Assembly: GCF_003129605.1 (NCBI RefSeq)
Contig: NZ_QBDX01000004.1
Span: 682,001-746,000 of the forward strand
Direction: 5' to 3'
DNA from: Hyphobacterium indicum
GTDB taxonomy: Bacteria > Pseudomonadota > Alphaproteobacteria > Caulobacterales > Maricaulaceae
Length of the DNA stretch: 64,000 nucleotides
A program made the position numbers and the translations under genes. The notes under the pieces were generated by a model. That model had not been told where the DNA came from. It saw only the letters and a program-made list of their open reading frames with translations, and did not search any database. Positions 26,839 to 35,814 of the stretch are shown here, in pieces; within the stretch, counting starts at the first letter, position 1, and every line of letters starts with the position of its first letter.

Positions 26839-28242
26839 ATGGCCGGACAGGAAAAGGGGACCCGGCGTTCCTGGCTGCGGATACCGCACACGCTCGTATT
26901 GATGGTCATCATGATGGCCGCGGCCCTGGCCATGACCTGGATCCTGCCGGCTGGCAATTTCGAGATGCGTCCGAACGAGGCCGGCCGGATGATGGTGGTG
27001 CCCGGAACCTATGAGGTTGTCGAGGACGCACCGGTCCTGGCTCCCTGGCACCTTCTCAGCGTAGTGCCGAGGGCGATGGCATCAGCCGCTGACGTGATCT
27101 TCTTCGTCTTCCTGATTGGCGGTGTTCTGGGCGTGGTCCGTTCGACAGGCGCGATTGATGCCGCGATCGGCGGCATGTTGCAGCATTTCCGGGAGCGGCT
27201 TGCCCTTCTTGTCCTGGCCTCCATGTTTGTCTTCGGCACATTCTCCGCCGCCTTCGGGATGGCAGCAGAATACATTGCCTTTGTCGGTATACTGGTGGCG
27301 CTGTGTGCCGCGCTGCGGCTGGATTCCATGACGGCAGTCGGGATGATGGTGGTCGGCTATGGTGTCGGCTACGGGGTGTCCTTCATGAACCCGTTTACGG
27401 TGATGGTCGCTCAGGACATTGCCGAGCTTCAGCCGCTTTCCGGCTGGTGGTACCGGCTTTTGATCGCTGGCCCGATTTTCGCCATCGGTTTTCATCACGT
27501 CTACAGCTATGCAAAGAAGGTACGAGCCGATCCGTCCAGAAGTCTGGTGGCAGGAATTCCGAGCGCGGTCGCGCCGCCTCCGGAAGACTACCCCCCGATG
27601 AACTGGCCGCGCCGGCTGGTCCTGCTGGCGCTCGGCGCGACCGTGGTCGGCCTTGTGCTCGGAGTCACACTGCAAGGCTGGTGGCTGACAGAACTGGCAG
27701 CCGTTTTCCTCGGCCTCGCCGTTGCGGCTGTTGTTTTTGCACGTCTCCGGCTCGATGACGCAGCGGAGAGTTTTATCGCCGGTGCGGCACAATTGACGGC
27801 CACCGCGCTGCTGGTCGGCTTCGCCCGCTCGATCTCGCTGATCCTCGAAGACGGGATGGTGCTGCATACGATCGTCAATTCTCTGGCGATGCCGCTGGAA
27901 CAGGTGCGCGCGGAATTCTCTGCCGTTGGCATGTTACTGCTGCAAAGCCTGCTCAACCTGTTTGTGCCATCCGGCAGCGGCCAGGCTTTTGCTACAATGC
28001 CGATCATGGCGCCGATTGGCGATCTGGTGGGTGTTAGCCGCCAGGTCACCGTGCTGGCTTATCAATTTGGCGACGGTTTTTCGAACATGATCGTGCCGAC
28101 CAATGCGGTGCTCATGGGCATTCTCGGCCTCGCCGGCATTCCCTATGACCGCTGGTTCCGCTTTGTGTTTCCATTGATGATCAAGCTGACGATTGCTGCA
28201 GCAATAGCGCTGATGGTTGCGGTCTGGATCGGCTATACCTGA
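26839..28242 (+). CDS. YfcC/DcuC-like dicarboxylate or basic amino-acid transporter
   Basis: This 467-residue multi-pass protein is of the C4-dicarboxylate anaerobic carrier / YfcC type. The IPHTLVLMVIMMAAALAMTW start, the WILPAGNFE segment in the first periplasmic loop, GVLGVVRSTGAIDAAIG, and the late LFVPSGSGQAFATMPIMAP motif are typical. The AGGGGATGG-like ribosome site lies 4-12 bp before the ATG. The family moves carboxylates or arginine/ornithine. The substrate here is unknown. Confidence 0.85.
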   Translation: MAGQEKGTRRSWLRIPHTLVLMVIMMAAALAMTWILPAGNFEMRPNEAGRMMVVPGTYEVVEDAPVLAPWHLLSVVPRAMASAADVIFFVFLIGGVLGVVRSTGAIDAAIGGMLQHFRERLALLVLASMFVFGTFSAAFGMAAEYIAFVGILVALCAALRLDSMTAVGMMVVGYGVGYGVSFMNPFTVMVAQDIAELQPLSGWWYRLLIAGPIFAIGFHHVYSYAKKVRADPSRSLVAGIPSAVAPPPEDYPPMNWPRRLVLLALGATVVGLVLGVTLQGWWLTELAAVFLGLAVAAVVFARLRLDDAAESFIAGAAQLTATALLVGFARSISLILEDGMVLHTIVNSLAMPLEQVRAEFSAVGMLLLQSLLNLFVPSGSGQAFATMPIMAPIGDLVGVSRQVTVLAYQFGDGFSNMIVPTNAVLMGILGLAGIPYDRWFRFVFPLMIKLTIAAAIALMVAVWIGYT

Positions 28243-28299
28243 TGACCGGCTGAAGAATGCGAAGCGGGCTCATATTGCCTGTTGAAAGCCCGTTCAGGT

Positions 28300-28318
28300 C
28301 ACAGGCTTCCGGCCTGTG
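28300..28318. terminator. Hairpin after the YfcC gene, terminator-like
   Basis: CACAGGC-TTCCG-GCCTGTG forms a perfect 7 bp stem with a 5 nt loop, 58 bp after the transporter stop codon. No T-run follows, so intrinsic termination is uncertain. Confidence 0.4.
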
Positions 28319-28411
28319 GCAGGCTGGACATCGCGAATCCGCCCGCGTCTGATCTGACAATCCGGCAATGCGCTCTTGACGCGGCGCGCCCGGCACTCGA
28401 CAGCAAGGTCC

Positions 28412-29614
28412 ATGTCGATCGCCGCAGATTCAGAAAACCATTTTGATGCCCTGGTCATCGGGGCCGGTGCGGCCGGCCTGTTCTATGGCGCACGCGCCGG
28501 CGAAGCAGGTTTGCGGGTGCTGGTCATTGATCATGCCACCCGCCCCGCCGAGAAGGTCCGGATATCAGGCGGCGGACGATGTAATTTCACCAATATTCAC
28601 ACGGCCCCCGGAAATTTCATTTCCGCCAATCCGCATTTCGCCAAGTCGGCTCTGGCGCGCTTCACCCCGCAGGATTTCATCGCCCGGCTCGCGCGGCACA
28701 ATATCACCTGGCATGAAAAGACGCTGGGCCAGCTCTTTTGCGATGGCCGTTCGGGTGCGATCATCGACATGCTGCTCGGCGAGCTCCACGGCGCCGGCGG
28801 AGAATTGCGCCTGGGCACGTCTGTCCAGGACGTCTCCCGGACCGGTAACGGTTTCCGCGTCAGCACGGCGGGCGGCGTGTTCGAGACCGGCCGGCTGGTG
28901 ATCGCCAGTGGCGGACTCTCCATACCCAAAATGGGCGCAACCGGTTTTGCCTATGATGTCGCCCGCCAGTTCGGGCATAACATCATTGCCCCGCGCCCGG
29001 CCCTCGTTCCCTTCGTATTTGAAGGACGCGACAAGAGCGATTTTGCCTCCATCGCCGGCCTTGCCTGTCCGGTGCAGGCGCGCAATGACCGCGCCGCTTT
29101 CGAGGAAGCCATGCTGTTTACCCATCGCGGCCTGTCCGGTCCGGCCATATTGCAGATATCCTCTTATTGGTCGGAAGGCGAAGCGCTCTCCCTGGACCTG
29201 CTCGCCGGCCGGGATGCCGCTGCGGCCCTGACCGCCTTCAAGGCAGAGCACCCGAAGAAATCCCTGGCCAGCGCCCTTGAAACCCTTCTGCCGAACCGGC
29301 TCGTCGCCCTGCTGACAGAGCGCGGCGAAATTCCCGGCGTTCCGCGCCTCGCTGACCTGTCCCATACCGCCATTGAAGACATTGTGGCGCGTCTGTCAGA
29401 CTGGAGGATCAAACCCGCGGGAACCGAAGGCTGGCGCACGGCCGAGGTCACGGCAGGCGGCATTGATACGCAGGAGCTGTCATCGAAAACGATGGAAAGC
29501 CGGCGGGTTCCGGGGCTCTATTTCATCGGCGAATGCGTCGATGTCACCGGCTGGCTGGGCGGATATAATTTCCAGTGGGCCTGGGCCAGCGCCCATGCCG
29601 CCGCTCAGGCCTGA
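28412..29614 (+). CDS. BaiN/HI0933-family FAD-dependent oxidoreductase
   Basis: This flavoprotein has about 400 residues. The FAD-binding GxGxxG appears as VIGAGAAGLFYGARAGEAG near residue 13, and the family signature KVRISGGGRCNFTN follows. A C-terminal FIGECVDVTGWLGGYNFQWA closes the FAD fold in the expected way. The ATG at 28412 has AAGG upstream and is preferred over an upstream start at 28376. Members of this family reduce varied substrates (bile acids in BaiN) and most are uncharacterised. No operon partner is obvious. Confidence 0.9.
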   Translation: MSIAADSENHFDALVIGAGAAGLFYGARAGEAGLRVLVIDHATRPAEKVRISGGGRCNFTNIHTAPGNFISANPHFAKSALARFTPQDFIARLARHNITWHEKTLGQLFCDGRSGAIIDMLLGELHGAGGELRLGTSVQDVSRTGNGFRVSTAGGVFETGRLVIASGGLSIPKMGATGFAYDVARQFGHNIIAPRPALVPFVFEGRDKSDFASIAGLACPVQARNDRAAFEEAMLFTHRGLSGPAILQISSYWSEGEALSLDLLAGRDAAAALTAFKAEHPKKSLASALETLLPNRLVALLTERGEIPGVPRLADLSHTAIEDIVARLSDWRIKPAGTEGWRTAEVTAGGIDTQELSSKTMESRRVPGLYFIGECVDVTGWLGGYNFQWAWASAHAAAQA

Positions 29615-29794
29615 GCGACAGCCCGGCCTGCGCCACCGTCATGTTTAATGTTCCGGAAAAGCCAATTCCGGAGCGCGATTCGCTCATACATTTGTCCCCG
29701 GAGAAATACATTCGAATAATGGTTTTACTGTCAAAGCCGCATTTTGCTGTTAGGTTGACGCAATCGTCGCCTGCCTTCATTGCCGGGAGTGCAA

Positions 29795-30349
29795 ATGAAG
29801 ACAAAGGAAGAAACACCGGAAGCAGATGGCACCGCGCCCGGCGGAAGCCGTGGCTGGCGTGTTCCCGTCCTTGCCGGCCTTGCCATACTGGTGGCTGTGA
29901 GTGCGCTCATTGCCGGGTTATTCCTGTATTTTCAGAAGGCGGATGCCCCGCCGGATGATCTCTGGGCGGAAGCCACTGTCACGGCGGACCCCGAGTGTGA
30001 TCCGGAAACAGCCGGATGCGATATACTCCTGCCGCCCGTCCCGGCCGGCCATGGCTCGGACGGCAGCGGCCCGGCGATCTCCCTGGTGACATACCCGGAT
30101 CTGGATGACCCCATCGCCCAATGGGGGCGTTGCATGGACACCGTATTCACCTGTCTCGGGCCGCCGGATAACGCCAGCGCAGAAGAGCGTGCCGGCCGGT
30201 TGCGCGCCTGCGTGGCCGGGGCCGAATGCCCGCAGGCCTGTCTGGATCGATATGCCGGACAGGCGGGCGGCGATCTTGACGCCGCCGTCACTGCATTCGA
30301 GCGGATTTTCGTAGCGGAGGATGCATGGTGCGCACCGCGACAGGACTAG
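29795..30349 (+). CDS. Membrane-anchored Cys-rich hypothetical protein, first gene of the VWA cluster
   Basis: The predicted protein has about 184 residues from the ATG at 29795 (GGGAG 5 bp upstream). A cytoplasmic tail of about 22 residues precedes one transmembrane helix (VPVLAGLAILVAVSALIAGL). The rest is probably periplasmic: an acidic linker and a compact domain with eight cysteines, including CMDTVFTC, CVAGAECPQAC and a last C near the end, suggesting several disulfides. I recognise no family. Its 3' end overlaps the large VWA gene by 25 bp, so the two are likely coupled and may share an export or envelope role. Confidence 0.7.
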   Translation: MKTKEETPEADGTAPGGSRGWRVPVLAGLAILVAVSALIAGLFLYFQKADAPPDDLWAEATVTADPECDPETAGCDILLPPVPAGHGSDGSGPAISLVTYPDLDDPIAQWGRCMDTVFTCLGPPDNASAEERAGRLRACVAGAECPQACLDRYAGQAGGDLDAAVTAFERIFVAEDAWCAPRQD

Positions 30350-33300
30350 CCCGGCTGAAAGCATATGCGCTCCGCGCCGCTCGCATGGCCGCAGTGATAG
30401 GTATCGCATTCTTTGCCAGCGCCCATGACACGAAAGATGCGGCACGGGTCGGTGAGTTTGCGGGGCATGTCGCGGACCGCGACAAATGGCACGCCATCTA
30501 TTACTGCCATGGCAGCACGCTGGATAATTGCCGGGAAAACGAACATGCCTGGCTGGCGCAGACAGCGCTGGACCGTGCAGCCCCCGGCTCGCCATGGAAT
30601 TTCTCGGCCGACAATGACCTGATTGTCCGGGATCTGGCGACCGGCTATTTCCGGCCCGAAATCGGCGAACGGCCAGGATCCTCCTGGGATCCAGATAATG
30701 TGATGGGCCTGCCCCGGCGCCGCCTGCCGGGTCCGGCCAATTTCGCCGGCATTCCGGATTTCAGCTACACAATCTATGACTGGATCAACCGCAATACGGA
30801 CTGCCCGCCGGCGCCGGGCGGCACCATGCCCGGCGGCGTGCCCGGCGATTGTCACAACTACACTTACTGGCAGGGGGGTGGTTTCAACGCCTCCCATTTC
30901 GGCTCCCAGGCGACGCGATCCTATCTCCGGCTGCACCAGACCGCGCTGTCCCTTGCCGCGCGCGCCAGCAGACTTCGGAGCCGGATTTCGGAAGAGCCGG
31001 CCAATCTCGAAGCCTATCGTGATGTGATCCGGGAAGCCGAGCATCAAGCGCTGGCATACGAAGCCTACGCCCAGCATTTTCTCCAGGACCGGTGGGCGAT
31101 GGGGCATATGTTCGAACGCTGGGGCTCTCCGGAATACAACGCCAATGGCATTGGCTGGGATCCGACCCGGGCCCTTTTGGCGGGCGGATTCACCGGCATT
31201 ATTCACGGCCATCAATCCGTGACCCACATTCCCGACGCCCTGTCCTCGCCAGAAGTCGGGGTGACGTCCACCCTCACCAATCTCACAGCGCGGGCACTGA
31301 TCTCGCTGGGGCAGGCTGTGGGACTGGTCGATGATGACGCCGAACCGCCGGCCGCATCCATCTACATACCGGTCTGGCGCCACGCCAATGAGGAGGAAAC
31401 CCATCCCGGCGTCGGTGATTACCGCGCCTGGGACATGATGCGCCTGCGTTATGCCGCGCGCCTCGATGCGGCCGGTCATCTGCTGGAATACAATTCGGAA
31501 ACCGCTCTGCCGGTTCAGCGTCAGCGGCGGGAATTGCTGGCCTGTTCGACAGCCGGCTATCGCGAAGTGATCGCCGCCTTCGGGCAGAACACAAGCGGGT
31601 ACGGTATTGATGATGTCGCGCTCAGCCCGGCCTCCGGTGAATCGCTCGGCAGCCATTGTTTCGACATGTGGGCGACCAATGAATCCATGGTGGCTGGCAT
31701 GGGGCCGGAATTCATAGCGGCCGGCGGCATCGCTACCCTGTCCCAGGCACTTGTGCGGATCGGAACCTATGCCGCCGAGGCGTCCGGCCGGGGGTCGCGC
31801 AATGCGCTGCCGCAGGAGCTGCGGGGCCTGGTCTACACGCGCAATGACACGCTTTCGCTGACCCGCATCTATGTACGGGCGCGGCTGGCGGCCTTCCGCG
31901 ATTCCAACGGGATTGACCTGGCCCAGGGGGGACTCGGCAATCTGTCAAACATTCCGACCGGCGACACCTATCCGATCGCCAGCTATTTCGAACCGGCAGA
32001 TCTGACCACCCTGCCGGATTCCGATCCGCGCGGACGCGACGCGGAAACTGTATTCGGTTTCTACAACCGGGCGCACGCCGACTATTTCTGCACGCGGTCC
32101 GAAGAGCTGCTTCAGTCGCTCCGGGGCTCGTCAGAGGAGGCAGAACGCGCAACCTGCCGCATACTGGCTCAGCGGCTTTATGAAGAGGCACGCGGCGACA
32201 GTCCGGACGTGGAAGAATATTCGTCCGTCATGCTCAACGGGTCGCGCGAGCGTACCGAACCCCTCTGCCGTCTGGCTTCCACAGCCTGGTCCGCGCCACG
32301 CTTCGGGGGCGATCGGATCGACATCCTGCATCCCGGCTATGTTCCCTGGAATTTCGCGTCGGACGAATCCGGCGCTTTTGCGATGGATGACGCCCAGCTG
32401 TCTTACCAGTCAGTCGCCAACTGGTGCGACCGGACTCCGGTGATCGACGCGCAGGAAGAAGAGGACCTCCGTGCAGCAGGTGTGGTGACCGTCATCGAGA
32501 ACACCCGCGACACACTCGAAATCCGCGGGCAGCATTTTGGCAGCACACAGGGTCAGCTGGCGATCGGCCTGACGCCCGGCTCCGCCATCCCGATCAGCGA
32601 CATCCTGTTCTGGACAGATACCCGCATCCGTTTCCGCGTGGAAGCGGAATTCGGCCAGCTGGCCTTTCGCGAGTCGGCGGCAAGCGTGGAGCGTTTCAGC
32701 GACAGCTATGTTTTCGTCACCCGGTCCGGAGACGCGGCCGAAGATCCCGGACAGGCCAGTGCCGGGCGGTTCGTGATCCGGCGGGAAGTGCGGCCGCCGC
32801 GCTTGGTGCAGGTCGAAATCACGGCACGCGGTGAAGATCAGCCCGTCTATTTCATGCAGCGACCCGCACCTTCTACCAGCCTGGACGAGGATGCCGACTG
32901 GTTGTTCGAGCCAAGCACGGAAGACTCGCATGAGGATACGGATACGGCCTTCCGGCCCGTAGGGCCTGGGGCCCGGCTGGTGATTGAACTGACCTTTGAT
33001 GAAGACATTGACCGCGATGCCGACGGGCAGATTATCAGCCTTGGTGGCGACCCTCTGGAAGGCCGATGGACCAGCCGCCGTCACTGGCGCGGCGAACGCG
33101 CGATTCCGGAAGGGGATGCCTTCAACGCCTTGCGAGGCGCCCAGACACTGGAAGTCTATGTGCAGTCAGAACGAGGCGCATGGACGGATGGTGATCCGGA
33201 ACGTCCCGGTTCCGAGCCGGACCGCGAAACCGTTCTGTTGTTTGACCGGATTCCTGTGGTTCTGGAATCCATCGGGGTGCGAGGTGCCGGCCGGAATATC

Positions 33301-34590
33301 TATAGCGCAGTCTGGACGGACGGGCCGGATTATCAAAGCGCGCGCAATCTCACCCTGGCGGCACTGGACCCGGAGGCGCGGACTCTGGACGTGGCGGAAG
33401 CCCGCGCAGCACCCGCCAGCGGCCCGGGTCAGATGCGTCTCGAATTTTCCGCTGAACTGGATACCGCGCCGGCAATTCGCGTCGGAGGAACAGACGCAGA
33501 CGTCAGCGGGGAGGGGCGGCGATGGCGCGCACGCTTCGATCTGGAAGAGGCAGCGTCACTCCAGGACGCCAATGGCGATATCCAGATAACAGTGACGCTG
33601 ACCGGTCAGGCACTTGACGCTGATCCGTCCACACCTGCAGCCATCGCCCCGCCGGATCAGTGGTCAAACAGGATTTACTGGACAAGCCTGGACCAACGCC
33701 GCGGCGGACCGGAAGGCTCGGATGGCGGGCCAGACCTCTGGCACCGGCTCGGCGAACCGCCAGCCTTGTCGCTTCTGGTGATTCTTGATGCGTCCGGCTC
33801 GATGGGAGAAAGCGGCCGGATGGCAAATGCGCGATCCGGCATCAACCAGACATTCGAATCCCTGCCGGAAGACCAGGTCATCGAATTTGCCGCCGTGGCG
33901 TTTCAGGATTGCGGATCTTTCAGCACCCGCACCTTCACCCGGGATGCCGACTCGATCCGCAGCTTCCTGACATCGATCACACCACTTTCCGGCACACCGC
34001 TGGCGGCCGCGCATGATCAGGCGCGCGCCATATTCCTGTCTCAGGCTGATCCGCGCGCGGCTGAATGGCGCTATGCCAGTTTCACGGATGGCGCTGAAAC
34101 CTGCGATGGAAATGTCGCCGGCGCGATCCGGGATCTTGAGGCCGTGTTGAGCCGTCACCGGGCACCCGATCGCTCGCCGCCGGAACCGGAACAGGCACCC
34201 GCTCCGGAGCGCGCCGTTGATTGCCGGGCGACCACCGGAACCGGCTATTCGGTCGAGGTCAGGGATGGCGGCCGGCATCTCGACCGGATCACACTGGTGG
34301 AACGTGTCTATCTCGAACGCGCCTTGCCCGACGGGCGCTGCATCGCCTCGTTCGAGACCCGTGAATACGGAGTCTATTACGGACGCACGCGAAGCTCGGG
34401 CTTGCGATGGGGGATCAACAGCCAGCCCAGCGAGAGCCAGACGCTGATAGGCCGCAGCTCACGCGGCGAGGCCGATCTGTTACGGGTAAGGGGCATTGCC
34501 AACGCAGCCGCTGCAGGCCTTGTTGATCTTCCCACGGCACGGCGGGAGATCGAGCAGGCGGTTCGCGCAGCGGAGCCGGAGGAAGGATGA
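30325..34590 (+). CDS. Exported 1421-residue protein: Zn-phospholipase C-like domain plus C-terminal VWA domain
   Basis: An N-terminal hydrophobic segment (MAAVIGIAFFASA) looks like a signal peptide or anchor. Residues of about 50-320 hold E73-H74, H240, H251, D255 and H261. The pattern HFLQDRWAMGH has the H-x3-D-x5-H spacing of zinc phospholipase C and S1/P1-type enzymes. The middle (about 700-1090) contains short Ig/IPT-like segments (DTLEIRGQHFGSTQG, LVIELTFDEDIDRD). The C-terminal von Willebrand A domain carries an intact metal-ion site: D1155-x-S1157-x-S1159, T1224, D1255. I know of no protein with this exact order. A secreted hydrolase or adhesion machine is an inference. GTG at 30328 is an alternative start. 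Confidence 0.75.
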   Translation: MVRTATGLARLKAYALRAARMAAVIGIAFFASAHDTKDAARVGEFAGHVADRDKWHAIYYCHGSTLDNCRENEHAWLAQTALDRAAPGSPWNFSADNDLIVRDLATGYFRPEIGERPGSSWDPDNVMGLPRRRLPGPANFAGIPDFSYTIYDWINRNTDCPPAPGGTMPGGVPGDCHNYTYWQGGGFNASHFGSQATRSYLRLHQTALSLAARASRLRSRISEEPANLEAYRDVIREAEHQALAYEAYAQHFLQDRWAMGHMFERWGSPEYNANGIGWDPTRALLAGGFTGIIHGHQSVTHIPDALSSPEVGVTSTLTNLTARALISLGQAVGLVDDDAEPPAASIYIPVWRHANEEETHPGVGDYRAWDMMRLRYAARLDAAGHLLEYNSETALPVQRQRRELLACSTAGYREVIAAFGQNTSGYGIDDVALSPASGESLGSHCFDMWATNESMVAGMGPEFIAAGGIATLSQALVRIGTYAAEASGRGSRNALPQELRGLVYTRNDTLSLTRIYVRARLAAFRDSNGIDLAQGGLGNLSNIPTGDTYPIASYFEPADLTTLPDSDPRGRDAETVFGFYNRAHADYFCTRSEELLQSLRGSSEEAERATCRILAQRLYEEARGDSPDVEEYSSVMLNGSRERTEPLCRLASTAWSAPRFGGDRIDILHPGYVPWNFASDESGAFAMDDAQLSYQSVANWCDRTPVIDAQEEEDLRAAGVVTVIENTRDTLEIRGQHFGSTQGQLAIGLTPGSAIPISDILFWTDTRIRFRVEAEFGQLAFRESAASVERFSDSYVFVTRSGDAAEDPGQASAGRFVIRREVRPPRLVQVEITARGEDQPVYFMQRPAPSTSLDEDADWLFEPSTEDSHEDTDTAFRPVGPGARLVIELTFDEDIDRDADGQIISLGGDPLEGRWTSRRHWRGERAIPEGDAFNALRGAQTLEVYVQSERGAWTDGDPERPGSEPDRETVLLFDRIPVVLESIGVRGAGRNIYSAVWTDGPDYQSARNLTLAALDPEARTLDVAEARAAPASGPGQMRLEFSAELDTAPAIRVGGTDADVSGEGRRWRARFDLEEAASLQDANGDIQITVTLTGQALDADPSTPAAIAPPDQWSNRIYWTSLDQRRGGPEGSDGGPDLWHRLGEPPALSLLVILDASGSMGESGRMANARSGINQTFESLPEDQVIEFAAVAFQDCGSFSTRTFTRDADSIRSFLTSITPLSGTPLAAAHDQARAIFLSQADPRAAEWRYASFTDGAETCDGNVAGAIRDLEAVLSRHRAPDRSPPEPEQAPAPERAVDCRATTGTGYSVEVRDGGRHLDRITLVERVYLERALPDGRCIASFETREYGVYYGRTRSSGLRWGINSQPSESQTLIGRSSRGEADLLRVRGIANAAAAGLVDLPTARREIEQAVRAAEPEEG

Positions 34591-35573
34591 TGCGGACCCT
34601 GTTGCCAGCGCTCGCCGCCGCCCTCCTGCTTTCCGTCTCAGCCGCGGCCCAGCAACGGCTGGAGGCCGGCGAAGTGGCGATTTTACGGCTGAATGACGCG
34701 GGTGAGACCCGTGTCCGGATTGATCTGGATCATGCGTCAGAGGTTCAGCTCCCTGTCTTCGCGGGTCCGGAGGCGGTGACTGCGGTATTCATCGCGCCGG
34801 CCGCAGAAGCAGACAGGACCCCGGCACAACGACTCGTTTTGCCTTCTGGCCGTCACGATCTGGTTGTCTCAGGCGGGCCGGTGGGAGAAACCGAAACCGT
34901 CATACAGGTCCGGCCGCAATTCCTGCCACCAAATGACGCGTTCGAGCCGAACGATACACCGGATACGGCATGGCAGGCCGGTCTGCCCTTCCACCGCCTG
35001 GTCCGCCTGTCGCACGGCGACTGGGACTGGTTCCGGGTCGATCCGGGCGGCAGCGGAATCCTGGGCGTCCAGCTTCTGGGTAACCGGGGGCCATACGAAG
35101 GCCCGCAGATCCGCGTTGTTGATGCGGCCGGTCTTGAGCTTTACGTCAGCCCGCCGGGGACGGGGGGGTGGAATGGTATGCGTTATGTCCGCGTGGACAG
35201 GGGGCCGGTCTTTGTGGGTGTCACGGATTCCTCGCCCTGGGCCGAACAGCAACCGGACGGCTTCAAGACACTGGAAATCCGGCGGATCGAGCCAGTCACC
35301 GGGATATCCGGACGCCTGATTACGCTCAGCGTGGAAACCGACAATCCGTCCTTTTTTCAGCTTGATCTGGTTGGCGAAGCGCTCGGCATGGACGTACGGG
35401 CGGCCGATGAAGCGGACCGCGTGGCCGCCGAGCTCGGGCAAGTCGTCCGGGGCGAAGGGTTTGGTTCGAGCGGTCAGGGCCGGATTATCTGGCTGATTCT
35501 GGGACTGGCGCTCGCAAGTGCGGCCGCCGGCGCAATCATCATTCTCCGGCGCCGTGCGCGGGGTGAGGAATAG
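34587..35573 (+). CDS. Exported PPC-domain protein with C-terminal membrane anchor
   Basis: This 328-residue protein has a clear signal peptide (MMRTLLPALAAALLLSVSAAAQQ). A bacterial pre-peptidase C-terminal (PPC) type domain begins near residue 112 with NDAFEPNDTPDTAWQAGLPF and continues through GDWDWFRVDPGG. A C-terminal helix (IIWLILGLALASAAAGAIII) followed by RRRARGEE anchors it in the membrane. Its ATG overlaps the stop of the VWA gene by 4 bp, so the two are coupled and probably act together at the cell envelope, with this protein as a possible docking partner. Confidence 0.75.
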   Translation: MMRTLLPALAAALLLSVSAAAQQRLEAGEVAILRLNDAGETRVRIDLDHASEVQLPVFAGPEAVTAVFIAPAAEADRTPAQRLVLPSGRHDLVVSGGPVGETETVIQVRPQFLPPNDAFEPNDTPDTAWQAGLPFHRLVRLSHGDWDWFRVDPGGSGILGVQLLGNRGPYEGPQIRVVDAAGLELYVSPPGTGGWNGMRYVRVDRGPVFVGVTDSSPWAEQQPDGFKTLEIRRIEPVTGISGRLITLSVETDNPSFFQLDLVGEALGMDVRAADEADRVAAELGQVVRGEGFGSSGQGRIIWLILGLALASAAAGAIIILRRRARGEE

Positions 35574-35723
35574 ATCCGGCACGGCAGCCATCCCCTCAGC
35601 CGGAACCGGCCATCTCCAATCCCCGGCGCGGGCAGATATTCTGCAAAAGCCGGCTCAGAAGACCCGGGGTGCAACCAGCAAGCGGACACGCCCTGAACGC
35701 CAACGATGACGGAAACAGCGCCT

Positions 35724-35748
35724 GCGGCAAGCACCCCGCCCTTGCCGC
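35724..35748. other. Hairpin in the gap before the PPC-protease gene
   Basis: GCGGCAAG-N9-CTTGCCGC is a perfect 8 bp stem in the 241 bp gap 35574-35814, with no T-run. It could attenuate read-through between the anchor gene and the protease gene, or be incidental. I see nothing else in the gap. Confidence 0.35.
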
Positions 35749-35814
35749 CGCCGCCAGCCGTGGCTAAACCCGTTTCCGGACAGGGTTTGTTATATTCCAG
35801 GCAAAGGGGCGTTC

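Noticed and set aside
29653-29671. Hairpin CCGGAA-N7-TTCCGG in the gap before the VWA cluster
   Set aside because: Six-base stem without a T-run; not enough to call a terminator or operator.
30346-31656. 436-codon minus-strand frame opposite the VWA giant
   Set aside because: No recognisable domain; the sense gene has conserved ligands and a signal peptide.
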